Shown here one piece after another: positions 1-8,689 of a stretch of DNA of 52,976 nucleotides. The first letter of the stretch is position 1. Every line of letters starts with the position of its first letter. The DNA comes from an uncultured Lewinella sp. (lineage in GTDB: Bacteria; Bacteroidota; Bacteroidia; Chitinophagales; Saprospiraceae): assembly GCA_913057785.1 (NCBI GenBank), contig CAJXPD010000031.1:1-52976 (forward strand). Reading direction: 5' to 3'. The notes below the pieces were generated by a model that did no database searches, was not told the origin of the DNA, and was given only the letters and a program-made list of their open reading frames with translations. The position numbers were made by a program, and so were the translations under genes.

Positions 1-1
1 G

Positions 2-400
2 ATCGCCATGAAATGGGGAGATTTTTCACCCGCCTGTGGAGTTACGGGCTGGGGAGAAGTAGAAGACTATACCTTGGTCATAGAGCCAGCTACTGAGGCG
101 CGGGCTACGGCAGCGATAAAAGGGGCAGAATCTCCGCCCTCTAGCTTCAGTACTCGAGTTTATCCCAATCCAGCCTCTGATCTATTACACCTCAACCGCG
201 AGCCAGGATCTAGTGCGCTTTCGCAATGGAGACTGACTGATGTAAGTGGGAAAATTTTGCAGCGGCAAGATGGGACAGATGGCTGGCAGGACAACACTAC
301 AAGCATCCAGGTCGGGCATTTACAAACCGGTATTTATTACCTGGTATTGATCGATCAAGAAGGGAAAAGAGAAACATTACCTTTTACCAAAGTACCCTAA
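2..400 (+). CDS. C-terminal part of a secreted GEVED-domain protein with T9SS type A sorting domain (partial)
   Basis: The frame is open from the left edge, so the true start lies outside the window. The first visible residues end in GWGEVEDYTLVI, the signature of the GEVED domain found in secreted Bacteroidota proteins. After a short linker comes a sorting domain of about 75 residues beginning VYPNPASDLLHL and ending in a short basic tail (KRETLPFTKVP). By family knowledge such C-terminal domains send the protein through the type IX secretion system and are removed at the cell surface. The catalytic or binding part is not in view, so the function of the whole protein is unknown. Confidence 0.85.
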   Translation: MAMKWGDFSPACGVTGWGEVEDYTLVIEPATEARATAAIKGAESPPSSFSTRVYPNPASDLLHLNREPGSSALSQWRLTDVSGKILQRQDGTDGWQDNTTSIQVGHLQTGIYYLVLIDQEGKRETLPFTKVP

Positions 401-503
401 AGAGGTCCCGCTACAATTAGTAACCAAAGTAGTATAGTTCTACTTCATTATAAACCGCTATTGAATTTCGTCCTTAAAAACCTCTAACTTACTGATCAAA
501 ACA

Positions 504-542
504 GATGGCCCTTTGCAGTGCAAAGGGCCATCAAATTTTTTT
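504..542 (+). terminator. Intrinsic terminator
   Basis: A perfect inverted repeat (GATGGCCCTTTGC at 504-516 and its complement at 520-532, 3-nt loop) is followed by a run of seven T at 536-542. It lies about 100 bp after the stop of the T9SS gene. The convergent acyl-CoA dehydrogenase gene ends 30 bp further on, so the stem may serve both strands. Confidence 0.85.
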
Positions 543-572
543 AGATTGAACAATACTATATCTGTAGTACTT

Positions 573-1721
573 CTAGTCTTTCAAGATGTGTCGAGAGATT
601 ACCAACTTTTGAATCTCTGAAGTTCCCTCGCCAATGGTACATAGCTTGGCATCTCGATAGAATTTCTCAGCAGGGAAATCCTTGATGTAGCCATAGCCGC
701 CGTGAATCTGGATGCCTTCATTCGCAACCTCTACGGCTGTTTCCGATGCATAGTACTTCGCCATGGCAGAAATCTTGCTAACTCTTTCCCCTTTGTCCTT
801 CAGGTTACCTGCTTTGCGAGTAAGGAGCTCTGAGGCTTCGATCTTAGTAGCCATGTCAGCTAGTTTAAAGCTTATGGCCTGGAAAGAGGAAATAGGCTTG
901 CCAAATTGCTCGCGTTCTTTGGAGTACTTACGAGCCGCTTCATAGGCTCCTTTAGCAATACCCAAAGATAGCGCTGCGATGGATATTCTACCCCCGTCTA
1001 GGATTTTCAGGGCTTGCACAAAGCCTTCGCCTTCTTGCCCTAGAATCTGGCTTTTGTGTACTCTGCAGTTTTCGAAGATCATTTCTGCGGTTTCGGAAGC
1101 TCTCATCCCCAATTTGTTCTCCTTCTTACCTGCCTTGAAACCAGGAGTACCCCGTTCAACCACAAAAGCAGTCATGCCATGACTGTCCAGCAATTCTCCG
1201 GTTCTAGCAATCACCACTGCTACATCACCACTGATACCGTGAGTGATAAAGTTTTTCGCACCATTAAGGACATAGTAATCACCATCCTTCGTAGCGACAC
1301 ACTTCATTCTTCCAGCATCACTACCTGTGTTGGGCTCGGTAAGTCCCCAGGCACCAATCCACTCGCCACTCGCTAGTTTGGGAAGGTATTGGTGTTTTTG
1401 CTCTTCGTTGGCAAAGGACAAGATGTGATTTGTGCACAGTGAATTGTGCGCAGCAACCGATAAACCGATACTACCACAAACTTTGGAGATTTCTTCTAAA
1501 ATGGTAATGTACTCTTGGTAACCCAATCCAGCACCACCATATATCTCTGGGACTAGAATTCCCATAAATCCATATTCCCCCATCTTCTTGAAAACGTCTA
1601 TGGGGAAAAATTGGGCTTCATCCCATTCCATTACATGAGGGCGGATATAATTTTCTGCAAAATCACGGGCACTTTCCATGATCATCTGCAGATCCTCAGT
1701 GTATTCCACCTGTACAGTCAT
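573..1721 (-). CDS. Acyl-CoA dehydrogenase
   Basis: This is a full-length (382-residue) FAD-dependent acyl-CoA dehydrogenase, which oxidises a fatty or branched acyl-CoA to the 2-enoyl-CoA and passes electrons to ETF. N-terminal, middle and C-terminal ACAD domains are present in order. Visible motifs are WGLTEPNTGSDA (flavin/substrate loop), REQFGKPIS, QIHGGYGY and GEGTSEIQ. E365 in the last motif lines up with the catalytic base of the short- and medium-chain enzymes. It looks most like the short-chain/butyryl-CoA type, but substrate cannot be fixed from sequence alone. No other beta-oxidation gene is adjacent; it appears to be transcribed alone, convergent with the upstream T9SS gene. Confidence 0.93.
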   Translation of the reverse strand: MTVQVEYTEDLQMIMESARDFAENYIRPHVMEWDEAQFFPIDVFKKMGEYGFMGILVPEIYGGAGLGYQEYITILEEISKVCGSIGLSVAAHNSLCTNHILSFANEEQKHQYLPKLASGEWIGAWGLTEPNTGSDAGRMKCVATKDGDYYVLNGAKNFITHGISGDVAVVIARTGELLDSHGMTAFVVERGTPGFKAGKKENKLGMRASETAEMIFENCRVHKSQILGQEGEGFVQALKILDGGRISIAALSLGIAKGAYEAARKYSKEREQFGKPISSFQAISFKLADMATKIEASELLTRKAGNLKDKGERVSKISAMAKYYASETAVEVANEGIQIHGGYGYIKDFPAEKFYRDAKLCTIGEGTSEIQKLVISRHILKD

Positions 1722-1868
1722 AATTTGATGTTTTGTATATAGTTATAACGATTTGAGTCTGTAAGTCGATTGTAAATACATGCAGTATTAAATGGAATTC
1801 CGCATAAAATGTTTACTGCACTACCAAAAATCCAGTCCAAAATTATGCTTGTATCACACACTGCTAGC

Positions 1869-3020
1869 TTACCGACTAGGACGGTAGGTATGACTTTCCT
1901 TTGCCTCCCAGCCCATGGCTTCCCTCATCTTGTGGTAAAGATCTGTGTTCTCATAAATGCCGGAAAATAATTCAGCTTTTGGACCATAGGCAAAAACAGG
2001 GATCATCGTCGCGGTATGGTCATTCAGATTGAAGGTCAATTTTAACCTACCTATTTTTGAACCTTCATCAATTGCTAAGCCTCCGGTCTCGTGATCGGCT
2101 GTGACCAGCACCAAAGTATCACCTCTCTTTCTTGCAAAGTTCAACAAATTATTGATCGTTTGGTCAAAATCCATTAGTTCTTTTACCAGGGCATGATCAT
2201 CATTGGCATGTCCGGCCCAATCAATTTGAGATCCCTCTATAACCAGGAAAAAGCCTTGTTCCTCCTCCGCACTCAAGTATTCAGCAGCCATGAGACTAGC
2301 AGAAGGAAGGTAATGTCTACCTTCAAGCACTTCAGGTGGCTGGGTCTGGGCGGTGAAATAGGCAAAGTTCTGTCCCTGGACTGGGGTGAACTTTTTAAGG
2401 GATTGCCGATTATAGGCTCCCACTTTATACCCTTTACCTTCCAACTCATCCACAAGATTCCTTTCATCCACACTCCGATTGGAGAAGTATTCTAGTCCTC
2501 CACCGATGAATAGATCTACATCATGTTCCACTAGATCTGAAGCAATATTTTCATAGAATACCCTTAGTGGCTGATGCGCAAAGAAAGCTGCCGGAGTAGC
2601 ATGGACAATGGTGGAGGTGACCACAATTCCGGTCGCATAGCCTTTGTTTTCCATTTCTTCCAAGATGGTTTCGCAAACTAGAGAGTCAGGAGTCATACCA
2701 ATGGCTCCATTAAGCGTTTTTCGTCCACAAGCGAAGGCTGTCGCGCCAGCTGCTGAATCAGTCACCAGGTAGTTGGCCGAATGAGATTTGTGTAATCCGA
2801 CCACTGGAAATTTTTCTAGACTGAAACGATTGTTGTTGTGAAATAGACCGGCACTTACTTGCGTTAGTCCCATGCCATCTCCGATCATTAAGATGATGTT
2901 CTTAGGTTGTTCGGCTATGGGAGCCTGGATAATCGGCGCTGGAGGTGGATCCGTGGTTTTACACCCCCAAAAAGAGCCGATTAGGGCTAGTAGTAATAGT
3001 GTTTTTACCCGTTTTGACAT
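1869..3020 (-). CDS. Alkaline phosphatase (PhoA family), probable lipoprotein
   Basis: The product (383 residues) belongs to the metal-dependent alkaline phosphatase family that hydrolyses phosphate monoesters outside the cytoplasm. The N-terminus is a hydrophobic signal ending FWGC, with C20 as probable lipidation site and a proline-rich linker after it, so it is likely anchored in the envelope. Metal and catalytic motifs are MIGDGMG (D48), TDSAAGATAFACG with nucleophile S89, IEGSQIDWAGHANDDH, and VTADHETGG near the C-terminus. All key motifs are intact. The gene stands alone; phosphate scavenging is the usual role. No clear promoter box was found upstream. Confidence 0.93.
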   Translation of the reverse strand: MSKRVKTLLLLALIGSFWGCKTTDPPPAPIIQAPIAEQPKNIILMIGDGMGLTQVSAGLFHNNNRFSLEKFPVVGLHKSHSANYLVTDSAAGATAFACGRKTLNGAIGMTPDSLVCETILEEMENKGYATGIVVTSTIVHATPAAFFAHQPLRVFYENIASDLVEHDVDLFIGGGLEYFSNRSVDERNLVDELEGKGYKVGAYNRQSLKKFTPVQGQNFAYFTAQTQPPEVLEGRHYLPSASLMAAEYLSAEEEQGFFLVIEGSQIDWAGHANDDHALVKELMDFDQTINNLLNFARKRGDTLVLVTADHETGGLAIDEGSKIGRLKLTFNLNDHTATMIPVFAYGPKAELFSGIYENTDLYHKMREAMGWEAKESHTYRPSR

Positions 3021-3681
3021 GATAAATTTTCGAAGTCGCTTTTTTATAAAATTTTAAACAGGCATTACCTCACACTTAAGCATTAATAGATCATCACGCT
3101 AATTTCGTCGAAATTAAATTTCGAAAATGCAAGTTTGTGTGTAAATACTGGAATCTTATTTGGAATACCTGTAGCTTTGCATCATGAAATTTTTGATCTG
3201 CTACAGGGGTTGGCGGTAAAGGATATAGCCCAAAAGAGGGTTTGGGTGGCTGGATTCCCAATTTTATTTGGAAAACGGGAATATTGAGCTGTTTTAGAAT
3301 GTCTTATGCAATAAGAAAAATTGCCATTTTAGTTGCCACTGTCCAATACTTGCCGGAAATCTTCAACTTTGGGTAACTTTTTGCCGTATAAAAGAGTCTA
3401 CTCTGTGGATCCGCTTATACATTAAGTCCCTCGCAATTTCCTATCTTCTTGTAATCAGAGAAAGTAGGAAGGAGAGTGTCAAAGAGGAGCGAGATCTGGA
3501 GTTTGACCCCTTTACAGAAGCTTGAGTTACTAAAAGTATCCTAATAAAGATCGAGTATTTCTTAAAAGGGTGTTAAAATATTTGAGTATGAGCAACCCTG
3601 TAAATTTTTTTTACTCCTTAATATGTAAAGCTAAGAAAAGTGTTTAAAAATCCGACTGTTCATATTAAAATCAACAACCTA
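3021..3681. other. Intergenic region without a recognisable gene
   Basis: The stretch separates the divergent phosphatase and 3682 genes. It is AT-rich with no convincing ORF. Small features seen are a 7-bp inverted repeat AATTTCG/CGAAATT (3101-3115) and an isolated TAGCTTTG -7-like box at 3172-3179 without a matching -33 element. A weak stem GTATAA...TTATAC lies at 3385-3420. None is strong enough to call a regulatory RNA. Confidence 0.5.
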
Positions 3682-4797
3682 ATGGGAACCCGTAATTTGT
3701 TAACCCTGTGTCTGGGGCTTTTCACCTGGATCGGTCTTGCAGCTAATCCTTCGCCCCCCAAAGAAGCTACAACTAAAACTGTATTTGACTGGCTAAGTGC
3801 CGGAGGAGAAGTCCTCGAAGTTACATTGGAAAGCGATTGGTCTAACCTGATTGAAAACAGAAAACAAGATATCCAAGAAACAGCAAAATTGTACTTTGAT
3901 GATACCGAAGGCACTGCCCAAGCGGTAGATCTAAAAGTACTACTACGCGGTAAATTTCGACGTCGTGTGTGCGCGTTCCCACCCGTGAAATTGAAGTTCC
4001 CTAAAAAGGACTTGAAAAAGCGTGGACTCAATAATCACAATGACCTTAAATTGGTTACGCATTGCCTCGGTGATAAGAAGTCAGGGAACGAAAATGTACT
4101 AAAGGAGTATTTGACTTACCAAATGTACAATGCGCTAAGTTCAAACAGCTACCGGGTTCAACTCGTAAAAATCACCTACGTAGATACGGCTAAGAAACTG
4201 CCTAAAACCAAGCGTTATGGTTTCCTCATCGAAGACACGGATGAGATGGCTGAACGATTGGGCGGTGAGGAATGCGACTGCATGTATCCGGATGTAGCGA
4301 AGGTGGACGAAAAGCTGATTGCGGAGATGTCTATGTTCCAATACCTAATCGGTAATGAAGACTGGAACTTACCAATGGGCAGAAATTTGAAGTATGTTAT
4401 CACCAAGGGTGGCGCTCGTGCTATTCCTGTTGCCTACGACTTCGATTTTTCAGGCGTAGTGAATACCTCTTATGCTTTGGCCAATGTGGATCACAAGTTA
4501 CAGTCTGTATTAGATAGAGTATACCTGGGGCATCCAGCAAGTGATCCGGTCATGTTGGAAGCTATGGCGAAGATCAAAGCCAAGCGCTCCGAATTCGAAG
4601 GTATCATCAAAGCCTTCAGTTTATTGAGTGGTAAAGGCAAGAAAGAAATGTTGTCCTACTTGGACACTTGTTACGAATTGCTTGAAGGTTTAGAAGATGC
4701 TGGCACTCGCCAGTGGTATGCTACCTTGAGTAAGGGTACCAATGTGCTCACGATCCCTGTTGCTCCTTCTACAGGAGGGAAAGCCTTGGGGAAGTGA
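3682..4797 (+). CDS. Secreted hypothetical protein, possibly a distant CotH/kinase-fold relative
   Basis: The ATG at 3682 is chosen because it gives a clean signal peptide (MGTRNLLTLCLGLFTWIGLAA); the frame also opens earlier with GTG at 3640, which would bury that signal. The mature protein is about 350 residues, mixed alpha/beta, without membrane segments. A conserved-looking core runs LLRGKFRRR, LVTHC, NVLKEYLTYQMYN, YGFLIED, MFQYLIGNEDWNLP and IPVAYDFDFSG. The combination GNxDWN plus YDFDFSG recalls CotH-type and other atypical kinase folds, where such Asp residues bind metal and nucleotide, but this is only a resemblance. Function is unknown. It is transcribed alone and closed by a strong hairpin. 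Confidence 0.8.
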   Translation: MGTRNLLTLCLGLFTWIGLAANPSPPKEATTKTVFDWLSAGGEVLEVTLESDWSNLIENRKQDIQETAKLYFDDTEGTAQAVDLKVLLRGKFRRRVCAFPPVKLKFPKKDLKKRGLNNHNDLKLVTHCLGDKKSGNENVLKEYLTYQMYNALSSNSYRVQLVKITYVDTAKKLPKTKRYGFLIEDTDEMAERLGGEECDCMYPDVAKVDEKLIAEMSMFQYLIGNEDWNLPMGRNLKYVITKGGARAIPVAYDFDFSGVVNTSYALANVDHKLQSVLDRVYLGHPASDPVMLEAMAKIKAKRSEFEGIIKAFSLLSGKGKKEMLSYLDTCYELLEGLEDAGTRQWYATLSKGTNVLTIPVAPSTGGKALGK

Positions 4798-4833
4798 AAG
4801 AGTAATTGAACGGTAATAGTTACCGCGAACTAA

Positions 4834-4874
4834 GACGAAGGCCCTTCTCAGATATTTTGAGAAGGGCCTTCGTC
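4834..4874. terminator. Bidirectional terminator hairpin
   Basis: A perfect 17-bp stem (GACGAAGGCCCTTCTCA at 4834-4850, complement at 4858-4874) with a 7-nt loop sits between two convergent gene ends. There is no long T run, so it may stop both transcripts mainly through its stem or protect their 3' ends. Confidence 0.7.
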
Positions 4875-4914
4875 TATTGTAGCATTACACTTAAGGATCG
4901 GAGCTGCTAGATTC

Positions 4915-5652
4915 TTATGTAAGACGGCCATAAAGATATCCCGACAACAACGCGCTTATTAGTACCATGAATATAAAAATGAGGTAAGCCAAGGCCATCA
5001 GACCCAATTTGACTACGGTCCGTTTACGGTCGAAAAACTGATGATATACCCATAAGCTGTATAGCAAACCAATAAGGGTCGGAACGCCTACGAGAATATT
5101 GTCCTTGAAAAAGATAAAACCCAGTAGTAAATAGAGGACCATTTGTTGTCCCGTGATATAGAGATTGAGTACCAAATGCTCAAAGTAGTTATAATTGGAT
5201 CGGATAAAAGCCATATAAGAGGCCAGGGAAAAAACGGGTAAGATCAAAAGGGTAACGTAAACCTGATTTTTGGAGATCCAGTCTATGATAGGAAGATCAG
5301 TATCCTGTCCAGTGTCAGCCATTCTTACTTTAATGCCAAACAACAAATCATCGATATAAGTACCTCGTTCCATAAAATAAGCGGCAAGTGAATACAGGGT
5401 AAAGGTGATGATCAAATAGGCAAACGGCTTATAATGAGACTTTCGTCTTCCCTCCAGGAAACCTCTAATACTATGGCCTGGCTGAATGAATAACTCCTTA
5501 AGCGTAAACAGAAAACCGCGATCTAGTTGGAAAATACTGTTTGGAATTTCATTACGCACGTATTTCACATCAATCCTTCTGGTTCCGGCTTTTTGACCGC
5601 AGTGGTTACAGTAATTCCCTTCAAAACTTTTTCCACAGTTTTTGCAAATCAT
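4915..5652 (-). CDS. DUF3667 family membrane protein with N-terminal zinc ribbon
   Basis: The 245-residue product begins with a zinc-ribbon motif (C3, C6, C15, C18; CKNCGKSFEGNYCNHCGQ), followed by a conserved amphipathic segment ending PGHSIRGFLEGRRKSHYKPFAYLI and then four or five hydrophobic helices. This layout is that of DUF3667, a Bacteroidota family of inner-membrane proteins with no assigned function. It lies 31 bp downstream of the monooxygenase-like gene and may be the last gene of a rarA-led transcript. What the zinc ribbon binds is unknown. Confidence 0.85.
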   Translation of the reverse strand: MICKNCGKSFEGNYCNHCGQKAGTRRIDVKYVRNEIPNSIFQLDRGFLFTLKELFIQPGHSIRGFLEGRRKSHYKPFAYLIITFTLYSLAAYFMERGTYIDDLLFGIKVRMADTGQDTDLPIIDWISKNQVYVTLLILPVFSLASYMAFIRSNYNYFEHLVLNLYITGQQMVLYLLLGFIFFKDNILVGVPTLIGLLYSLWVYHQFFDRKRTVVKLGLMALAYLIFIFMVLISALLSGYLYGRLT

Positions 5653-5683
5653 CTAATAGCAGTTGTTTGATAATGAGGCCCAA

Positions 5684-5989
5684 TTATTCATCTGCAAATA
5701 CTTCGAAGTGCAGTACCTTCTTTTCAAATTCTAGAAGATATTCCTTGTCCTTGGGGTAATACTTGGCGATTTCATAGTCCTCCCCAGCAAAATGCTTGAT
5801 GACTTCTAGATTTTCCCAATAGGTGATCAAAGTGAAATGAGCCGTATCACCCTCCATTCTTCTTAGAAAGGAAAGCTTAATGAATCCTGGTGTTTTTCGA
5901 TAATCAGGTATTGCGACTGACTTCATGAAGACTGTGTACTCCTCGTAATCCTTAGATTTGGTCATGCCGTGCCATATCCTTGCGATCAT
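5684..5989 (-). CDS. ABM-fold (antibiotic biosynthesis monooxygenase-like) small protein
   Basis: The 101-residue soluble protein has the pattern of a dimeric alpha/beta barrel: a first strand MIARIWHGMT, a helix with YTVFMKSVAIPDYRKTPGF, then a strand pair SFLRRMEGDTAHFTLITYWENLEVIKHFAGED. Pro-Gly-Phe and Trp-Glu-Asn are typical of the ABM family. Members act as heme or quinol monooxygenases or simply bind small ligands; nothing here fixes the substrate. It sits 39 bp after rarA and 31 bp before the DUF3667 gene on the same strand, so co-transcription is likely though a shared task is not evident. Confidence 0.8.
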   Translation of the reverse strand: MIARIWHGMTKSKDYEEYTVFMKSVAIPDYRKTPGFIKLSFLRRMEGDTAHFTLITYWENLEVIKHFAGEDYEIAKYYPKDKEYLLEFEKKVLHFEVFADE

Positions 5990-6028
5990 AGGTAATGATT
6001 CAATGGTAATTTCATTTAGAGATACGCT

Positions 6029-7303
6029 CTAGTATTTATATTTCCCTTTCCACTGTTGCTGCAGACGCTCCTTAATCTTTTTCTCAGAAGGATTATTGTC
6101 CTGTGGGTCAAAGATATGTTGACCTTCCAATTCATCAGGCAGGTACTGTTGTTGTACAAAGTTTCCTGGATAATCATGTGAGTACAGGTAGTCCTTCCCG
6201 TAATCCAACTGTTTCATCAACTGTGTGGGCGCATTGCGTAGATGGAGGGGGACGGGTAGGTTACCCGTTTTCTTAACGATTGATTGCGCTTTATTGATGG
6301 CCATGTATGCAGAATTACTTTTGGGGGAAGTAGCCAGATAGACGGTAGCTTGTGAAAGGATGATTCGGGCTTCTGGAAAACCTACTGCTTGAACCGCCTG
6401 GAAAGCAGTAGTTGCCATCAATAAGGCGTTGGGGTTGGCTAAACCAATATCTTCTGCCGCTGAAATCATAATACGCCGGGCAATGAACTTAACATCTTCT
6501 CCTCCTTCAATCATGCGTGCCAGCCAATATACCGCACCATTAGGGTCACTTCCTCGAATGGATTTGATGAAGGCAGAAGCAATATCATAATGTTGTTCTC
6601 CCGCCTTATCGTAGATGCTGACATTTTGCTGCACTTTCTCTGTAACAAGTTCGTTGGTGATTTCCAAAGTACCCTCTTCATCGAAGTTGGTCACCAGCTC
6701 CAAAATATTGTACAGCTTCCGAGCATCCCCTCCAGAATATCTCAACATGGCATCGTATTCCACCACCTTGATATCCTTTTCTTTTAGGTAATAGTCTTTT
6801 TCCAGCGCATCATCAATCAATTGGATCAATTCCTCCTTATGCAGTGGCTTTAATATATATACCTGGCAACGTGAAAGCAAAGCGGCAATCACTTCGAAGG
6901 AGGGATTTTCCGTAGTCGCACCAATCAAAGTGATGATGCCTTGTTCGACAGCACCTAGTAAGGAATCTTGTTGTGATTTACTAAACCGATGAATTTCATC
7001 GATAAACAGGATAGGATTGGGGCGATCAAAGAACTGCTGACTTTTGGCCTTTTGAATGGTTTCACGAATATCTTTCACTCCGGAATTGATGGCGCTCAAG
7101 GTATGGAAGGGACGCTTCAACTGCTGCGCTACAATGTTGGCCAAGGTCGTCTTACCAACCCCGGGAGGTCCCCACAAAATGAAGGAAGGAATTTGGCCCG
7201 TTTCGATGGCTTGTCGTAGGACAGAAGATTCTCCTACCAGGTGTTGTTGCCCCACATAATCAGATAATTGGTTCGGGCGCATCCGCTCTGCCAATGGTCT
7301 CAT
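6029..7303 (-). CDS. rarA: Replication-associated recombination protein A (RarA/MgsA), AAA+ ATPase
   Basis: The 424-residue protein matches RarA (MgsA; WRNIP1 in eukaryotes), a clamp-loader-like AAA+ ATPase that acts at stalled replication forks. Motifs are the N-terminal RMRPNQLSDYVGQQHL, Walker A GPPGVGKT (45-52), Walker B ILFIDEIHRFSKSQQD, sensor 1 GATTENPSFEV and arginine-finger region LLSRCQVY. The C-terminal half carries the tetramerisation domain with RGSDPNGAVYWLARMIEGGED and the RRIMISAAEDIGLANP motif. Length is normal. It is the first gene of a tight minus-strand run. Confidence 0.96.
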   Translation of the reverse strand: MRPLAERMRPNQLSDYVGQQHLVGESSVLRQAIETGQIPSFILWGPPGVGKTTLANIVAQQLKRPFHTLSAINSGVKDIRETIQKAKSQQFFDRPNPILFIDEIHRFSKSQQDSLLGAVEQGIITLIGATTENPSFEVIAALLSRCQVYILKPLHKEELIQLIDDALEKDYYLKEKDIKVVEYDAMLRYSGGDARKLYNILELVTNFDEEGTLEITNELVTEKVQQNVSIYDKAGEQHYDIASAFIKSIRGSDPNGAVYWLARMIEGGEDVKFIARRIMISAAEDIGLANPNALLMATTAFQAVQAVGFPEARIILSQATVYLATSPKSNSAYMAINKAQSIVKKTGNLPVPLHLRNAPTQLMKQLDYGKDYLYSHDYPGNFVQQQYLPDELEGQHIFDPQDNNPSEKKIKERLQQQWKGKYKY

Positions 7304-7773
7304 AAGTATCGCTCTTTTGAATAAGAAACATTGAGCATTTGATCAGTCGTGCTCTAAGTGATCAAGGTATAATATTTTCGTGAAGGGGAGAAGAAGTGTA
7401 GCACCAGAAAGGTAGATTTCTGGCTGAATTGACATTTCCTAAGGCCAGGTGAAACAAAAGCTAAAACTTACCGTTTTCTTAACTAAAAGGACCGAATCAG
7501 GATCAGAAGCTACCATTTGTTGGTAAATTGTGCAAAGATGATTGCCGATATTCAATCCGAATGTTTATATTTGTCTACACATCCCGTTTAGAGGCAAACA
7601 TCACCCTCCACCATAAGCATTCAGCAAATCATTTGATCCAATTAGTCCGCGAACAAAACTTCGCCCCCACTGTGAAAGTACTCACAGTCAAACTACACAG
7701 CGATCTAATCTTAGTTCAGACACTCGCCTTAATTGAATTAAGATTTCTAAACTATGAGAAAACTAATTAAGGT
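7304..7773. other. Intergenic region with probable promoter only
   Basis: No convincing gene is seen. An 80-codon open stretch (7528-7770) is in the same frame as the next gene but is separated from it by a TAA, has no recognisable protein features and overlaps the likely promoter, so it is not called. The only signal is the TATATTTG box at 7566-7573. Confidence 0.4.
7542..7573 (+). promoter_or_regulatory. Bacteroidota-type promoter
   Basis: TTG at 7542-7544, a 21-nt spacer and TATATTTG at 7566-7573 fit the TTTG-N19-TAnnTTTG consensus of this phylum. It would give a leader of roughly 195 nt for the gene at 7774. Confidence 0.4.
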
Positions 7774-8670
7774 ATGACGCTACCGACTAAAGTACCGGCA
7801 CATTCTCTGCAGGGGGGACAAGGCTTTGCTTTCCAAACCTTTTTGGAAGCTCACGCTATACCCACTCAATCCTTTGTGGTCAATCCCAGTAGGCGAACAA
7901 CGGTGGTAGGCAAACTGGGAACTAGGCTTACTTTTTTTCCCAACAGTTTCATCGATTCCACTGGACAGGTGGTCACCGAATCGGTGACCGTACAGTTGCG
8001 AGAGGTCTTTTCGAAAGAAGAAATGATCTTTACGGGCCTACCTACAACTAGTGAAGACCGTCTTCTTGAGTCGGCGGGTCAATTCCATTTGCAAGCTAGT
8101 ACGGATTCGAAAGAATTATCCTTGCGAAAAGCCGTGAATGTCGAACTTCCGATCCGAGATGAAATCAGTAACCCGGTGGCCATGCGGCTCTTTCGCGGCA
8201 GCAGCTCTTCCACCCGGGCCTATCGCTCAGGGTTTAACTTTGATTGGGAACTGGCTGGTGATCAACACCTCAATCTGGTCAAGAACATTGGCAAACGATA
8301 CTTTCATTTTTCCATTGATCAACTGAATTGGTGGAATTGTGACAGTTTCGTAAAAGCTAGGCAGAAGGTTATGCTGAGTGTTAAGATGCAGACCCTAATT
8401 GAGGAGTTTGAGGACCGATTGGCCTTCCTCGTCTTTAAAGATATAAATGCAGTAGTACGCATGTATCCGACGGGTCGCCGCTTTTCTGCCATCAATATTC
8501 CCACCCAACTTAGTGCGAGTCTATTGGTGATGGCTTCTGCTAAGGGACAATTGTACCTTGGAGAAGCCGATATTCTGCGGACCTCTAACCGCATGCTTCG
8601 TTTACCCGTTCAGCCCGTTGCCGAAAATGATCTGATTCGACAGATTCGACACCTAGCCAACGGGAAGTAA
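7774..8670 (+). CDS. Hypothetical protein with a Bacteroidota beta-rich repeat-type core
   Basis: The 298-residue product has no signal peptide or membrane segment from this start. Residues about 35-115 follow a pattern seen in many Bacteroidota proteins of unknown role: TVVGKLGTRLTFFPNSFIDSTGQVV, then VTVQLREVFSKEEMIF and LLESAGQFHLQAS. The rest is beta-rich, with NWWNCDSF and a C-terminal helix. A very short ORF (MRKLIKV, from 7754) overlaps this start as ATGA, so translation might be coupled. The 3' end is 19 bp from the end of the convergent SDR gene. Function cannot be assigned. Confidence 0.7.
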   Translation: MTLPTKVPAHSLQGGQGFAFQTFLEAHAIPTQSFVVNPSRRTTVVGKLGTRLTFFPNSFIDSTGQVVTESVTVQLREVFSKEEMIFTGLPTTSEDRLLESAGQFHLQASTDSKELSLRKAVNVELPIRDEISNPVAMRLFRGSSSSTRAYRSGFNFDWELAGDQHLNLVKNIGKRYFHFSIDQLNWWNCDSFVKARQKVMLSVKMQTLIEEFEDRLAFLVFKDINAVVRMYPTGRRFSAINIPTQLSASLLVMASAKGQLYLGEADILRTSNRMLRLPVQPVAENDLIRQIRHLANGK

Positions 8671-8689
8671 TGGATTGGCAACTTGGTTG

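Noticed and set aside
7528..7770. 80-codon ORF upstream of the 7774 gene
   Set aside because: It overlaps the likely promoter, ends with a stop two codons before the next ATG in the same frame, and has no protein-like features.
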